DNA from: 66-474 sp964489055
GTDB lineage: Bacteria; Pseudomonadota; Gammaproteobacteria; Xanthomonadales; Rhodanobacteraceae
NCBI GenBank assembly: GCA_964489055.1
Contig: CAZAXF010000009.1
Coordinates: 8,121-72,120 of the forward strand
DNA length: 64,000 nt
Direction: 5' to 3'
The notes under the pieces were generated by a model. That model saw nothing but the letters and a program-made list of their open reading frames with translations. It did no database searches and was not told where the DNA came from. This document shows, piece after piece, positions 40,569-49,531 of the stretch (its first letter is position 1; each line of letters opens with the position of its first letter). A program made the position numbers and the translations under genes.

Positions 40569-41624
40569 TCATTCCGGGGCCGGCGCGGGTCCATCGCGAC
40601 CGAACCCGGAATCCAGTTTCAGCCGTTGCCGGACCAGCCGTTCGATTTCACGCAGCGCGTGTTCCTGGGTGCGCAAAGCTTCCAGTGCATCCTCGAACGT
40701 GCAGGCCCGAAAGCGTACCGCATCACCGGGCTGCCGTTGTGCCAGCCGCGGCAGGTCGACCGCCGCGACCTGTCCGATGCGCGGATAGCCGCCGCTGGTC
40801 GGGCACTCCGGACCGAACACGATCGGTTGTCCCGAGGGCGGCAACTGCAGCAGGCCCGGCACGCAGCCTTCGCTGACCATTTCCACCGGGTCTTGCCATT
40901 CGAGGCCGGGACCGGTCAGTCGCAAGCCCACGCGATTGGAATCGGCGTGAACTTGAAATAATTTGGAAAACAAGGAAATACGAGATGTTTCTTCCAAGTT
41001 CTCGAAGTGCGTTCCCAGGATCAGCCGCAATGGCGGCACGGGTCCCTCGTCGCACCACGGCCGCGGGTCCAGGCGCCACGAAAAAAGGGGGGCAGAGGCA
41101 ACTTTTTCGCCTCCCGGGGACTGGTTTCGCATGCGTTCAAAGACCGACTCCGACCCCGGCTTGCGCGTTTCAAGCGTATCGCCCGCGCGCAGGGGCCTGC
41201 CGTCGAACGGGCCGAGGTGCGCGTTGACGTCCGTGCCGCGGCTGCCGAGTACCGGCTGGATCGCGAACCCGCCGTGGATGGCAAGGTAGGCACGGCAGCC
41301 GTGGCGCATCGCGCCCAGTTCCACCGATGAGCCGGCCGGTACCAACACGGGTGCCCAGGTCTGCGCTTCGCGCCCGTCGACGCGCAGCGGGATCGGCGCG
41401 CCGGTGACCGCGATCCATGCATCGTGGTGGAAGCGCAGGGTCGGACCGAGCAGCGTGATTTCGAGTCCGCAGGCACCCGCCGCATTGCCGCACAGCGCGT
41501 TGGCGATCCGCAGTGCGGGGGCGTCGAAGGCGCCGGCACGGCCGATGCCGAGGTGCGCGAACCCCGGTCGACCCGCGTCCTGCAGCGTGGTCAACAGGCC
41601 CGGTTTGACGATCCCGATGCTCAC
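40569..41624 (-). CDS. pxpC: 5-oxoprolinase subunit C (biotin-dependent carboxyltransferase-like)
   Basis: A 351-residue protein of the KipA/AHS2 family. IVKPGLLTTLQDAGRPGFAH at the N-terminus, LAIHGGFAIQPVLGSRGTD, and VFGPECPTSGGYPRIGQVA are conserved blocks. It starts at GTG 41624, overlapping the pxpB stop as GTGA. The sequence around 40940-41110 is visibly richer in A/T and lysine codons (ENLEETSRISLFSKLFQVHA), a local composition change inside an otherwise GC-rich gene. The enzyme needs PxpA and PxpB for activity. Confidence 0.93.
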   Translation of the reverse strand: MSIGIVKPGLLTTLQDAGRPGFAHLGIGRAGAFDAPALRIANALCGNAAGACGLEITLLGPTLRFHHDAWIAVTGAPIPLRVDGREAQTWAPVLVPAGSSVELGAMRHGCRAYLAIHGGFAIQPVLGSRGTDVNAHLGPFDGRPLRAGDTLETRKPGSESVFERMRNQSPGGEKVASAPLFSWRLDPRPWCDEGPVPPLRLILGTHFENLEETSRISLFSKLFQVHADSNRVGLRLTGPGLEWQDPVEMVSEGCVPGLLQLPPSGQPIVFGPECPTSGGYPRIGQVAAVDLPRLAQRQPGDAVRFRACTFEDALEALRTQEHALREIERLVRQRLKLDSGFGRDGPAPAPE

Positions 41625-42346
41625 CGCGCGCGCTCCGCAAGCTGCGCGAACGTTGCCTCGTCGACGGCGCGAAAGCGTACCCGGTCGCCGGGCGCGAGCA
41701 GGCAGGGCGCGTCGCGTCGTGGATCGAACAGCACGCGCGGCGTGCGGCCGATCAACTGCCAGCCGCCCGGCAGTTCGCGCGGATAGATGCCGGCTTGCGC
41801 GCCGCCGATCGCGACCGACCCGGCCGGCACGCGCGTGCGCGGATTCGCACGGCGCGGCATCTGCAGCGCGCGGTCCAGCCCCAGCAGGTACGGAAATCCC
41901 GGCGCAAAGCCAAGCATGGCGACGCGGTAATCGCCGGCGGCGTGTCGCGCGATCACTTCGCTTTCGGTCAAATGCGCGTGCGCGGCGACCTCGGCGAGGT
42001 CGGGTCCGAAGTCGCCGCCGTAGCACACGGGAATGTCGATGGGTTGCGTGGACTCTCCTTGATCGTCGCCGCGGCCGGACTGCCGCGACACCGCGTCCCG
42101 CAACGCCTCGCCCAGTTGCTGGTGCACGTCCGGCGGCGGCAATTCCCCCGCGGCCGTCGCGAACGGGTCGAAGCGCACCAGCAGCGTGGCATAGGCCGGG
42201 GCGATGTCGGTGACGCCGGGCAGACCGGCAGCGCGGATCGCCGTCGCGGCGGCGTGCACGCGCGCGTTGACCGCGGGGTCGATGCCGTCGCCGAAGCGCA
42301 ACAGCAGCGCGCCCTCCGACAGCCATTCGATGGTGAAGTTGCTCAT
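41621..42346 (-). CDS. pxpB: 5-oxoprolinase subunit B (KipI/AHS1 family)
   Basis: A 241-residue subunit. WLSEGALLLRFGDGIDPAVN opens the protein. IDIPVCYGGDFGPDLAEVAAH, LGFAPGFPYLLGLD and TRVPAGSVAIGGAQAGIYP are the AHS1 blocks. In Bacillus the KipI homologue inhibits kinase KinA, but the gene context here (pxpA, pxpC, pcp) points to oxoprolinase. It is the first gene of the cluster; the promoter should lie in 42347-42470, where a palindromic repeat also sits. Confidence 0.93.
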   Translation of the reverse strand: MSNFTIEWLSEGALLLRFGDGIDPAVNARVHAAATAIRAAGLPGVTDIAPAYATLLVRFDPFATAAGELPPPDVHQQLGEALRDAVSRQSGRGDDQGESTQPIDIPVCYGGDFGPDLAEVAAHAHLTESEVIARHAAGDYRVAMLGFAPGFPYLLGLDRALQMPRRANPRTRVPAGSVAIGGAQAGIYPRELPGGWQLIGRTPRVLFDPRRDAPCLLAPGDRVRFRAVDEATFAQLAERAR

Positions 42347-42407
42347 TTCGAAAGGAACGGTTCCGCCTTCTGACCGGTGATGCGGATATTCCCATTTAGC
42401 GCGAGGA

Positions 42408-42440
42408 AAGCCCTCTGCTCCGCATTTGCGGGGGAGAGGG
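42408..42440. repeat. GC-rich palindromic repeat upstream of pxpB
   Basis: aagccctctgctccgca ... tgcgggggagagggaac: a CCCTCTCC-family hairpin in the 124-bp gap between the dienelactone hydrolase stop and the pxpB start. Confidence 0.6.
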
Positions 42441-42470
42441 AACCCTTCGGTACGCGCGGGTGTTGGCAAA

Positions 42471-43157
42471 TCATGCGGCGCCCGAAAGGTGCTCGGCGAA
42501 GAACGCCAGCGTGCGTTCCAGTGCCAGCGGCGCGCCTTCGGGATCGTAACGGGCGTGGTCGGTGTCGCGGTTGAAGGCGTGCCCGGCCTCGGGATAGACG
42601 TACACCGGTGCGTCGGGCCAGGCCTCGCGATGTTTTTGCACCGCCGCAGGCGGAATCGACCGGTCCTTCGCACCGAAGTGGAACATCACCGGCGCCTTCA
42701 GCGGCTGGTCGAGGTAGCCGGTGTTGCGCGCGCCGTAGTAGCTCACCGCCGGCAACCCCAGGCGCTGTGCGGCGAGCAGGGCGACCGTGCCGCCCCAGCA
42801 GTAGCCGACCACGCCGATCTTCCCGGCCGAGCGAATCGAATCGGCAGCGCTGGCCACGGCTTCGACCGCGCGATCCATTCCGGTTTCCAATGCCAGCGCC
42901 TTGCCGCGCTGCGTTCCCTCGTGGTCGTAGTCGAGTTCGACGTCGTTCTCGACGAAGTCGAAGAATGCCGGCGCGATCGCGGTGTATCCGCGTTCGGCAA
43001 AGTCGTCGGCCACGTTGCGGATGTGTTGCGTGACGCCGAAGATTTCCTGCACCACCACGATGCCGCCCCTGGGCTTGCCGACGGGCTTGGCGAGATACGC
43101 GCCGACGCAGTGGGTGCCTGCGGTGTTGAGGTTGATGCGCTCGCCCATGGCAGTCAC
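42471..43157 (-). CDS. Dienelactone hydrolase-family protein
   Basis: A 228-residue alpha/beta hydrolase. The nucleophile elbow is GVVGYCWGGTVAL with Cys as nucleophile, typical of dienelactone hydrolases; the acid is in HFGAKDRSIPP and the His in YPEAGHAFNRDT. GGIVVVQEIFGVTQHIRNVA supplies the oxyanion region. Classical members open dienelactones in chlorocatechol breakdown, but many are general esterases and no aromatic pathway is nearby. The start may be MGERINLN, three codons downstream. Confidence 0.9.
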   Translation of the reverse strand: MTAMGERINLNTAGTHCVGAYLAKPVGKPRGGIVVVQEIFGVTQHIRNVADDFAERGYTAIAPAFFDFVENDVELDYDHEGTQRGKALALETGMDRAVEAVASAADSIRSAGKIGVVGYCWGGTVALLAAQRLGLPAVSYYGARNTGYLDQPLKAPVMFHFGAKDRSIPPAAVQKHREAWPDAPVYVYPEAGHAFNRDTDHARYDPEGAPLALERTLAFFAEHLSGAA

Positions 43158-43306
43158 TCCGTGCGTTGCAATCCCCTCAGCCTACTACCAGCCACGGTGC
43201 AGGCGGGGATTTCAGCGGCGAAGTTGCAGAACAGGATGGGCCGCACGGTCCATGTGCTGGTGGACGAAGCGGAGCTGACGATGCCGTCGTGCGCTCGTCC
43301 AGGCTC

Positions 43307-44611
43307 CTAATGGATGCCGGCTGGCAGTTTCAAGAGCGTCGTCCGCCCACCTTCAACCTTCCAGATACCCGTACGCGTGGCCACCAGCATCGGTTGATGC
43401 CACGTCAACGATTGCATGACGTGGAACTCGGTGGGCAGGTCCGACACCAGGTGCGTCATGGCCAGGAAGGCGGGCCTGGGTTCGCCAACGTCGAATTCAA
43501 CGCACGACCTGGCGGATGCGAAGGTAGTGAGGATGCGGGAGCCATCCCGCGACACCCGGTCGCGGGTATTGCCGCCGATCCAGATTCGTGGCTTGTCGCG
43601 GGACGCGCTCATCACGTAAACCCACCATCCCTGCTTGTCTTCGGTCGGCAGCACGATGGTGTTGACGTGCTGTGTGCACACACTGGCCTTTGCGTGCAAT
43701 GCGGTCTGCGCGGCCCGAAAGCGCATCGCCAGCTGCGGCGTCAAGTCGGCGGCCTTGCCTTCCGTGACCGCGTGGCTGCCATCAGCCTTCGTGGTCACCA
43801 CATACCGAATCGCGTAACCCGACCCGGTGTCCTGGATGAGGTAGAACTTCCCGGCCCGGCCGGTGCCCGGCAAGGCAAGGAATCCTCCCTTGCCCGTCGG
43901 CAGCGGCAGGCCGCGCTTGCGCAGCACGTCGGTGGAATGCCAGGCCAGTTGGTCCTGCCGATACATGGCTTTGCCGCGCGCCTCGATTTTCTTCACCTGT
44001 GCCGCCCGTTCCGGGGACAACGGCGCCGGCCTGGCATGGACCAGTTCATTCGGGTCGCGCAGACATCCCGGATGGGCCGCATTGGCGCACGGGGTGAAGC
44101 TGCTGGAAAACGCGCCCCAGCGAGCCACTTGTTCGCGAAGCACGGGCGTCTTGCCTGGCGGTACCGGTGGGTAGTCGCTCTCGGCGACCAGGGAATACAC
44201 CACGTCGCCGTCGACGATGTAGCGGCGGATGGAAACGGCCGCGCGATTGGTCACCGTATCGTCCCCGCACTGCCACATCTCGGATTCGATTCGTGTGTCG
44301 TCGATCCGGGATGGGCCCGCGACGCTGATCAACATGTGCGGACATGTGGACTTGGCGGCAGCGTGTTGCCGGTCCAGCCAGACCTCGAAGGACATGTCGC
44401 CCGGCAGCGTCGTCTGCGCAATCGTCGCGCGTTCGGTCCAGTGCTGCGGACCCTCGTCCTTCAGGTAGAACTGCCTGGCGCTCTCGGTGCGGGTCGATGG
44501 TGCCTCGTGGAACTCGGGAGGCACGACCCAGCCGATCCGCTGCGCGGGCCATGCCTGCAAGGCGGCACCGGCAAGCAGCGTTGCCAGGCACATTCGGCAC
44601 GACAGGTTCAT
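43307..44611 (-). CDS. Exported protein of unknown function
   Basis: A 434-residue protein with a signal peptide (MNLSCRMCLATLLAGAALQA ... WPAQ). The N-terminal half has alternating strands (RIGWVVPPEFHEAPSTR) and four cysteines; the C-terminal half resembles a sensor-like beta structure (GKFYLIQDTGSGYAIRYVVT, WVYVMSASRDKPRIWIGG). No catalytic motif was recognised. The ribosome site caggagcaacg precedes the ATG. It lies downstream of a lipoprotein gene on the same strand with 96 bp between; co-transcription is possible. Confidence 0.7.
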   Translation of the reverse strand: MNLSCRMCLATLLAGAALQAWPAQRIGWVVPPEFHEAPSTRTESARQFYLKDEGPQHWTERATIAQTTLPGDMSFEVWLDRQHAAAKSTCPHMLISVAGPSRIDDTRIESEMWQCGDDTVTNRAAVSIRRYIVDGDVVYSLVAESDYPPVPPGKTPVLREQVARWGAFSSSFTPCANAAHPGCLRDPNELVHARPAPLSPERAAQVKKIEARGKAMYRQDQLAWHSTDVLRKRGLPLPTGKGGFLALPGTGRAGKFYLIQDTGSGYAIRYVVTTKADGSHAVTEGKAADLTPQLAMRFRAAQTALHAKASVCTQHVNTIVLPTEDKQGWWVYVMSASRDKPRIWIGGNTRDRVSRDGSRILTTFASARSCVEFDVGEPRPAFLAMTHLVSDLPTEFHVMQSLTWHQPMLVATRTGIWKVEGGRTTLLKLPAGIH

Positions 44612-44707
44612 CGTTGCTCCTGAAGTGGTATCGGGTACCGGCGGCCGCGGCGCCGGAAGCCGCCTGGGTTGTGCGCGTCGCCGTCCGTGGCGACGCCGCG
44701 ACATGGC

Positions 44708-45844
44708 TCAGTGGGCCATCGTTGCAACCGGCACGCGCACGTCCTGTCCGACAAACCTCGCGCCATGGGTGACGTCGCCATTGGCGACCGAATACACCTT
44801 GCCGTCCGGCGCGTCCTGGATGCTGCGTTGCGCGTCGTGGTACACCGTGACCCAATCGCGCTTGCCGGCCTTGGCAAGGTCGGGCTGGGCCTGCTCCAGG
44901 TCGATGGCCAGCATGCGCGCGGTCTGCCCACCGCCGGCGGTGACCGCCTGCTTCACTGCCGCGCCGCCATCGGCCTGCCACGTGGTCACGAAATGCTTGG
45001 CGCGCTCATCCACGTTCCAGACCGGCGATGCGATCTGCTTCAGTTTGGCCGTGTGCTGCCACTGCTCGTCGTGGAGCTTGTGGCGGAGTTTCGCATTGGC
45101 GGGATCGTAGGGATCGCCCGCGTTCGACCTGGTGATCTGTGCATCGACATCGAGCTTCGCGTAGCGGGCGTCCTCTGCCCTGGTCATCTGCTCGCGCACG
45201 GCGTCGGTCTTGGCAGGCATCGCCAGCAACGCCGATTGATAGGTCAGGTCGTTGTGGTAGACAGGCTTGTGCCGCCAGTTGCGGCCGGCGCCGTCGACGT
45301 ACAAATTGGCGTGGGTGATGACCTGCACGGCCGAGAAGTCCGGCGTCATCGCGTATTCGCTGTCCAGGATCAACCAGGCCGAGCCCGGCTTGGCAGCGGC
45401 CGGCAAGAGGTCGTCGTCCTTGGTCTTGGCATCGACGGTACGCCAGTCGGAGAGCCGGACAGGCAGCGCCGAAAGTCCCTGGTGCAGCGCTTCGCGCAGG
45501 TCGTTGCGGCCGTCGTAGCCCGCCAGCGTGACCAGCAACGGCGCCAGGTGCTTTTCCGCAAATTCATGCGCCTCGTGGTTGGCTTCGGCCGAAATCAGCG
45601 CGCTCGCGATCAGGCCGCCCGCCAGGCCCGCGATGATCGGCGCTCCGGCGGGATAGGCGCTGATAAAGGTCGTGTTGTATTGCGCCTTCAATTTGTCCTG
45701 GTCCATCACCGAGACCACGTGCAGGTCATGGATCTGCGACAGCTCGGCATTGCTGGTGTGGGTGGCGAGGTAAGGCTGCTGTGTTGCGCAGCCGGACAAT
45801 ATCAGTACGCCGCAAGCAAGTGCGGTGGTGCGTAGCATTCGCAT
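44708..45844 (-). CDS. Envelope lipoprotein of unknown function
   Basis: A 378-residue protein with a lipobox LILSGC (Cys19) after MRMLRTTALACGV. A glycine-rich hydrophobic stretch at about residues 65-88 (AGAPIIAGLAGGLIASALIS) could be a second membrane contact. The rest is predicted soluble and mixed alpha/beta, ending GARFVGQDVRVPVATMAH. The ribosome site aggggaatacc is good. No family was recognised. Confidence 0.7.
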   Translation of the reverse strand: MRMLRTTALACGVLILSGCATQQPYLATHTSNAELSQIHDLHVVSVMDQDKLKAQYNTTFISAYPAGAPIIAGLAGGLIASALISAEANHEAHEFAEKHLAPLLVTLAGYDGRNDLREALHQGLSALPVRLSDWRTVDAKTKDDDLLPAAAKPGSAWLILDSEYAMTPDFSAVQVITHANLYVDGAGRNWRHKPVYHNDLTYQSALLAMPAKTDAVREQMTRAEDARYAKLDVDAQITRSNAGDPYDPANAKLRHKLHDEQWQHTAKLKQIASPVWNVDERAKHFVTTWQADGGAAVKQAVTAGGGQTARMLAIDLEQAQPDLAKAGKRDWVTVYHDAQRSIQDAPDGKVYSVANGDVTHGARFVGQDVRVPVATMAH

Positions 45845-46007
45845 GGTATTCCCCTGTAATGAAATGAACCGTGTGTAGAACCCCAAGCCCTTGTCAGCTG
45901 GTACGGCGACCGCAACTGCGGTGCCGTCCGCATGGCAAGAGCCGCGCGCCAGTGTAGCGTCGCGCAGATGCGTTGCAGCGGCGGAGCGAGCCAAACCGGG
46001 ATGTCCG

Positions 46008-46547
46008 TCACGGCCGGGGCGGGTCGCTCGCCTGGCCCGCTTCATCGACGCGGTAGCCGACCGACAGCACCACGAAGCACGTCTTGCCGCCCGGCAACCC
46101 GGCTTCGAATTCGTCGTCGACACGCTTTTTCAATGCCGCGCGCGCCAGCGGCGAATCGACGCTGATCCAGCCCTTCTTCGCATCGGTCTCGTCGGGACCG
46201 ACGATGCGGTAGGCGTGTGTTTCGCCGGTATCGACGTTCTCGATTTCGAAGCTGGCGCCGAAGAAGATGGTGTCGCGGCTGGCGGGTGTGCCGTCGGCCA
46301 CCTTCAGCGACGGGATGCGCTTGGACAGATAGCGCACGCGGCGGTCGATTTCGCCGAGCTGCTTCTTGCGGTAGGTGTATTCGGCGTTTTCGGAACGGTC
46401 GCCTTCGGCGGCCGCCGCGGCCAGCGCCTTGACCACTTCCGGACGCAATTCCCGCCACAGGTGGTCGAGCTCGGCCTTCAGCGCCTCGAAGCCCTGGCGC
46501 GTGATGATCGCGGTCGAGCGCGGCGGAGGTGGACGCCAGCGTCCCAT
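46008..46547 (-). CDS. greB: Transcription elongation factor GreB
   Basis: A 179-residue protein that rescues backtracked RNA polymerase by stimulating transcript cleavage. The coiled-coil N-terminal domain holds the acidic tip EGDRSENAEYTYRKKQL, and the C-terminal FKBP-like domain has VGPDETDAKKGWISVDSPLA and ALKKRVDDEF. The basic start MGRWRPPPPRSTAIITRQG fits GreB rather than GreA. It begins 2 bp after the stop of the upstream membrane-protein gene, so the two are probably co-translated. Confidence 0.93.
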   Translation of the reverse strand: MGRWRPPPPRSTAIITRQGFEALKAELDHLWRELRPEVVKALAAAAAEGDRSENAEYTYRKKQLGEIDRRVRYLSKRIPSLKVADGTPASRDTIFFGASFEIENVDTGETHAYRIVGPDETDAKKGWISVDSPLARAALKKRVDDEFEAGLPGGKTCFVVLSVGYRVDEAGQASDPPRP

Positions 46548-46549
46548 CT

Positions 46550-47674
46550 TCAGCGTGGGGCCGCCAGCCGCCGCAGCGCCGCGGCTTCCGGATGCCGTGG
46601 CCAGCGCTGCACGAAACCGTTGGCGAGATACCACGCCAGCTCGTGCATGCCGATGCGCGCGGCGGTCCTCGCCAGCAACGCGGTATTGGCCGGATCGTCG
46701 GGCAGGAAGCGCGGCTCGATTTCGCGGCACTCCTGCACCACGCCCAGCGCACGGCGCTCGTCACCGCTGGCGCACAACTGCGTGATCCATTCCCGGCCGT
46801 GTTTCAGCAGCAGGTCGTTGCGATGCAGCCGGCGCAGCAACGAGCGGAACCGCACGTGCACTTCGGCCGGCGCCAGGCGTTCGCGGATGCGGTCGCGCAA
46901 GCGGATCGCGGCTTCCTCGGGATCGTCCGCCGCCAGCGATTCGCACTCGGCCAGCAATGCATCGTCCGCGCCGAAGCCGATCTGGCGCGCAAGCTGGGGC
47001 GCCTCCGGCTGCATGCCCAGCCGCTCGCGATAGTGCCAGACCATGACGCCCATCCAGTGGAAATCCAGCACCACCAGGTACGTGGCCACCACCCCGAACA
47101 GCGGCAGCGAAAGCACGCGCGGCAACTGGCCGAGGCCGGCCGCCGAGACCCAGATCAGCACGGCCAGCGCCGCGTTGGCGACAACCGGGACCAGGTACAC
47201 CGCGCCGAACCGCGCGATCACCTGCAGCCAGGTCACCGGGTTCAGCGCGACCAGCATGTCGCCGTCGAAGGCCAGCGACATGTCGATCGCGGGCAGCAGC
47301 AGCGCGGCGACGACCAGCGGGATCCACAACTTCCCCGGTACGAGCAAGACGACGAGCACGCAAGCCACGATCACCGCGAGGTGCAAGACCAGGATGCCGC
47401 GCGGGTTGCCGGCGCGGCCTTCCAGTTGTGCCTCGGGCGGCTCGTCGTGTCCGTCGGCGGTCGCCACCATGCAGTCGATCGCGTAGCGCCAGGTCGCGCC
47501 CCAGACCACGATCGCGGCCAGGAGGCCGATGACGCTGGGCAGCAAAACCGCGTAGTGGCACAGGCCCAGCACCACGCACGTGGTCAGCGCACCTCCGCGC
47601 ACGGGATAGCGCAGCCCGTCGACCATCCGGTCGGCCAGCGGCATCTCCTCGGCGGCGGTGCGGATCGGCGGCAT
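46550..47674 (-). CDS. Polytopic membrane protein with helical C-terminal domain
   Basis: A 374-residue protein. About six hydrophobic helices occupy residues 30-220 (CVVLGLCHYAVLLPSVIGLL, LVVLLVPGKLWIPLVVAALL). From about 225 a soluble helical domain follows, with LARQIGFGADDALLAECESL and a TPR-like end (AARIGMHELAWYLANGFVQR). The family is restricted to xanthomonads as far as I know and is unnamed. Coupling to greB suggests constitutive expression. The function is unknown. Confidence 0.75.
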   Translation of the reverse strand: MPPIRTAAEEMPLADRMVDGLRYPVRGGALTTCVVLGLCHYAVLLPSVIGLLAAIVVWGATWRYAIDCMVATADGHDEPPEAQLEGRAGNPRGILVLHLAVIVACVLVVLLVPGKLWIPLVVAALLLPAIDMSLAFDGDMLVALNPVTWLQVIARFGAVYLVPVVANAALAVLIWVSAAGLGQLPRVLSLPLFGVVATYLVVLDFHWMGVMVWHYRERLGMQPEAPQLARQIGFGADDALLAECESLAADDPEEAAIRLRDRIRERLAPAEVHVRFRSLLRRLHRNDLLLKHGREWITQLCASGDERRALGVVQECREIEPRFLPDDPANTALLARTAARIGMHELAWYLANGFVQRWPRHPEAAALRRLAAPR

Positions 47675-47681
47675 GGTGTCC

Positions 47682-47759
47682 TCAGCGATGGTGCCTGCCG
47701 AAGCGCGGGTCCGGCTCGACCGCGGTGTCGTCGTTCCTGCCGATCAGGATGTTGTCCAC
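47682..47759 (-). CDS. Possible 25-codon leader ORF
   Basis: GTG-started short frame VDNILIGRNDDTAVEPDPRF plus GRHHR, ending 7 bp before the ATG of the membrane-protein gene. It has a plausible ribosome site (cacggggaaccaacgc). It could couple translation of the downstream gene or be a short conserved peptide. There is no supporting homology, only position and spacing. Confidence 0.3.
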   Translation of the reverse strand: MDNILIGRNDDTAVEPDPRFGRHHR

Positions 47760-47877
47760 GCGTTGGTTCCCCGTGCGGGTGTGCACAAATTGCGATTGTA
47801 CGGTGCGTTGCGGCCTTGAGCCGCCTGTCGGGGTGCGCTACGGTTTGGGCGTTGTCCGGAATACGGGTGGGTGGTTC

Positions 47878-49332
47878 ATGAAGTGGCGGTCTTTGCGGTG
47901 GGCGGGGTGCGTGTGCGCGATCGGTTTGCTGGCCGGTTGCACCACGGCCCGGCCCCAGAACACGTCCACCGATACCAAGGCGGTCGATGCGCTGTACGCG
48001 CAGCTCGACGCCGCCAGTGGCCAGTACGACGACGCACTGGAACAGGCGCGGCAGGGCGACAACGCCAAGTCGCGGAAGACCCTGGAAGCCGCACTGGACG
48101 CGCTGCGCGGGGCTTCGGACCAGTGCGTAAATACGCCCGGTTGCGACACCGCGCGGTTCCTGTCTGCCTACGACCGCGCGCTGCGCCTGAAGGACGGCAG
48201 CTTCCTTGGCACCGAAGACCCGGACCAGGCGCTGGACGATGACGATGCCACCACGGTCGATGCCGATTCCGGCGTATTGACGAACCTGCCGCAGGCCCAA
48301 CGCACCGTGCAGTTGCTGCATGACCACAAGCTGTCGGACCTGGTGGCGACCAATGGTCCGGTACAGGCCGCGCTGCAGCTTTGGTTGACCCGGATGCGGC
48401 CCAACCTGATCCGTGCGTACGTCGACTATCGCTACCTGCGCTACCAGATGGAACCGGCGTTCCACAAGGCCGGCTTGCCCGAAGCCATCCTGTTCGGGCT
48501 GATCGCCAAGGAATCGGGCGGACGCGTGCACGCGGTCTCCCGCTCGGGTGCGGCCGGTCCGTTGCAGTTCATGCCGGCCACCGGTGCGCGCTTTGGTCTC
48601 AACACCGTCGATGGTTTCGACCAGCGCTTCGATCCGGAGATGTCGGCCCAGGCGACCGCGGCGTACTTCAACGAGCAGATGGGCAAGTTGAACGACGACC
48701 TGGCGCTGGTGCTGGCCGCCTACAACGGCGGCGAGGGCAGGGTCGGGCGGCTGGCGGGACGCGTGTCCGATGCCAGTTTCTGGAACCCCAAGGTGTACTT
48801 CTCGCTGGCCCCGGAGACCCGCGCCTACGTGCCGATGGTGCTGGCGGCGGCGTGGCTGTTCCTGCACCCGCATCGCTACAACCTGCATTTCCCGAAGGTC
48901 GATGGTGCGCCCGGACATGTGGACCTGGCCAGGGCAGCGTCGCTGAACGAGCTGGCGGTGTGCCTGGGCAATGACGACGGCAGCCACTACGGCTGGTATC
49001 GCACGCTGCGCAATCTCAACCCGCAGATGGACCCGTCCGATGTCCAGCCTGAAGGCACGCGCGTCAACCTGCCGAAGTTCCTGGAAGGCACCTACCGGAG
49101 CGGCTGCGTACACGGCAAGTGGGTGGCGCTGGCCGACCAGTTGCAGTCGGCGCAGGTTCCCAAGCCGCCGCGCCACAGCCACTACACCGTGCGCAAGGGC
49201 GACACCCTTTCCGCCATTTCGCGGCGCTTCCACTGCCCCAGCGTGCATGCGCTGGCGCGCAACAACCACCTGCACACCTCCTCCACGCTGCGAATCGGCA
49301 AGCGCTTGCGGTTGACGGGATGCAGGCGGTAA
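47878..49332 (+). CDS. mltD: MltD-like lytic transglycosylase with LysM
   Basis: A 484-residue lipoprotein. The lipobox is LLAGC (Cys21). The SLT domain at about residues 185-320 has the catalytic Glu in GLIAKESGGRVHAVSRSGAA and AAYNGGEGRVGRL. A single C-terminal LysM (HYTVRKGDTLSAISRRFHC) binds glycan. The roughly 160-residue region before the catalytic domain, with the acidic run DPDQALDDDDATTVDADS, is longer than in E. coli MltD. It cleaves peptidoglycan at the outer membrane's inner face. It is monocistronic. Confidence 0.9.
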   Translation: MKWRSLRWAGCVCAIGLLAGCTTARPQNTSTDTKAVDALYAQLDAASGQYDDALEQARQGDNAKSRKTLEAALDALRGASDQCVNTPGCDTARFLSAYDRALRLKDGSFLGTEDPDQALDDDDATTVDADSGVLTNLPQAQRTVQLLHDHKLSDLVATNGPVQAALQLWLTRMRPNLIRAYVDYRYLRYQMEPAFHKAGLPEAILFGLIAKESGGRVHAVSRSGAAGPLQFMPATGARFGLNTVDGFDQRFDPEMSAQATAAYFNEQMGKLNDDLALVLAAYNGGEGRVGRLAGRVSDASFWNPKVYFSLAPETRAYVPMVLAAAWLFLHPHRYNLHFPKVDGAPGHVDLARAASLNELAVCLGNDDGSHYGWYRTLRNLNPQMDPSDVQPEGTRVNLPKFLEGTYRSGCVHGKWVALADQLQSAQVPKPPRHSHYTVRKGDTLSAISRRFHCPSVHALARNNHLHTSSTLRIGKRLRLTGCRR

Positions 49333-49531
49333 TGGAGAAACGCCATCCCCGGGCAGCCGCACCCGTGCCGGGGTCCTGAAGAGTTTCTGCAAACCGGATC
49401 CTCATCCGGCGCCGCGCGCCACCCCCGATCAGGAGCGTTTCCGGGGCAGGCTCTGCTCCCGGAGCGGGAGGGGAAAACCGGCTGAGGATCAAGGAAAGCC
49501 ATGTCAACCCGTGGGGCGGATCAACACGCCG

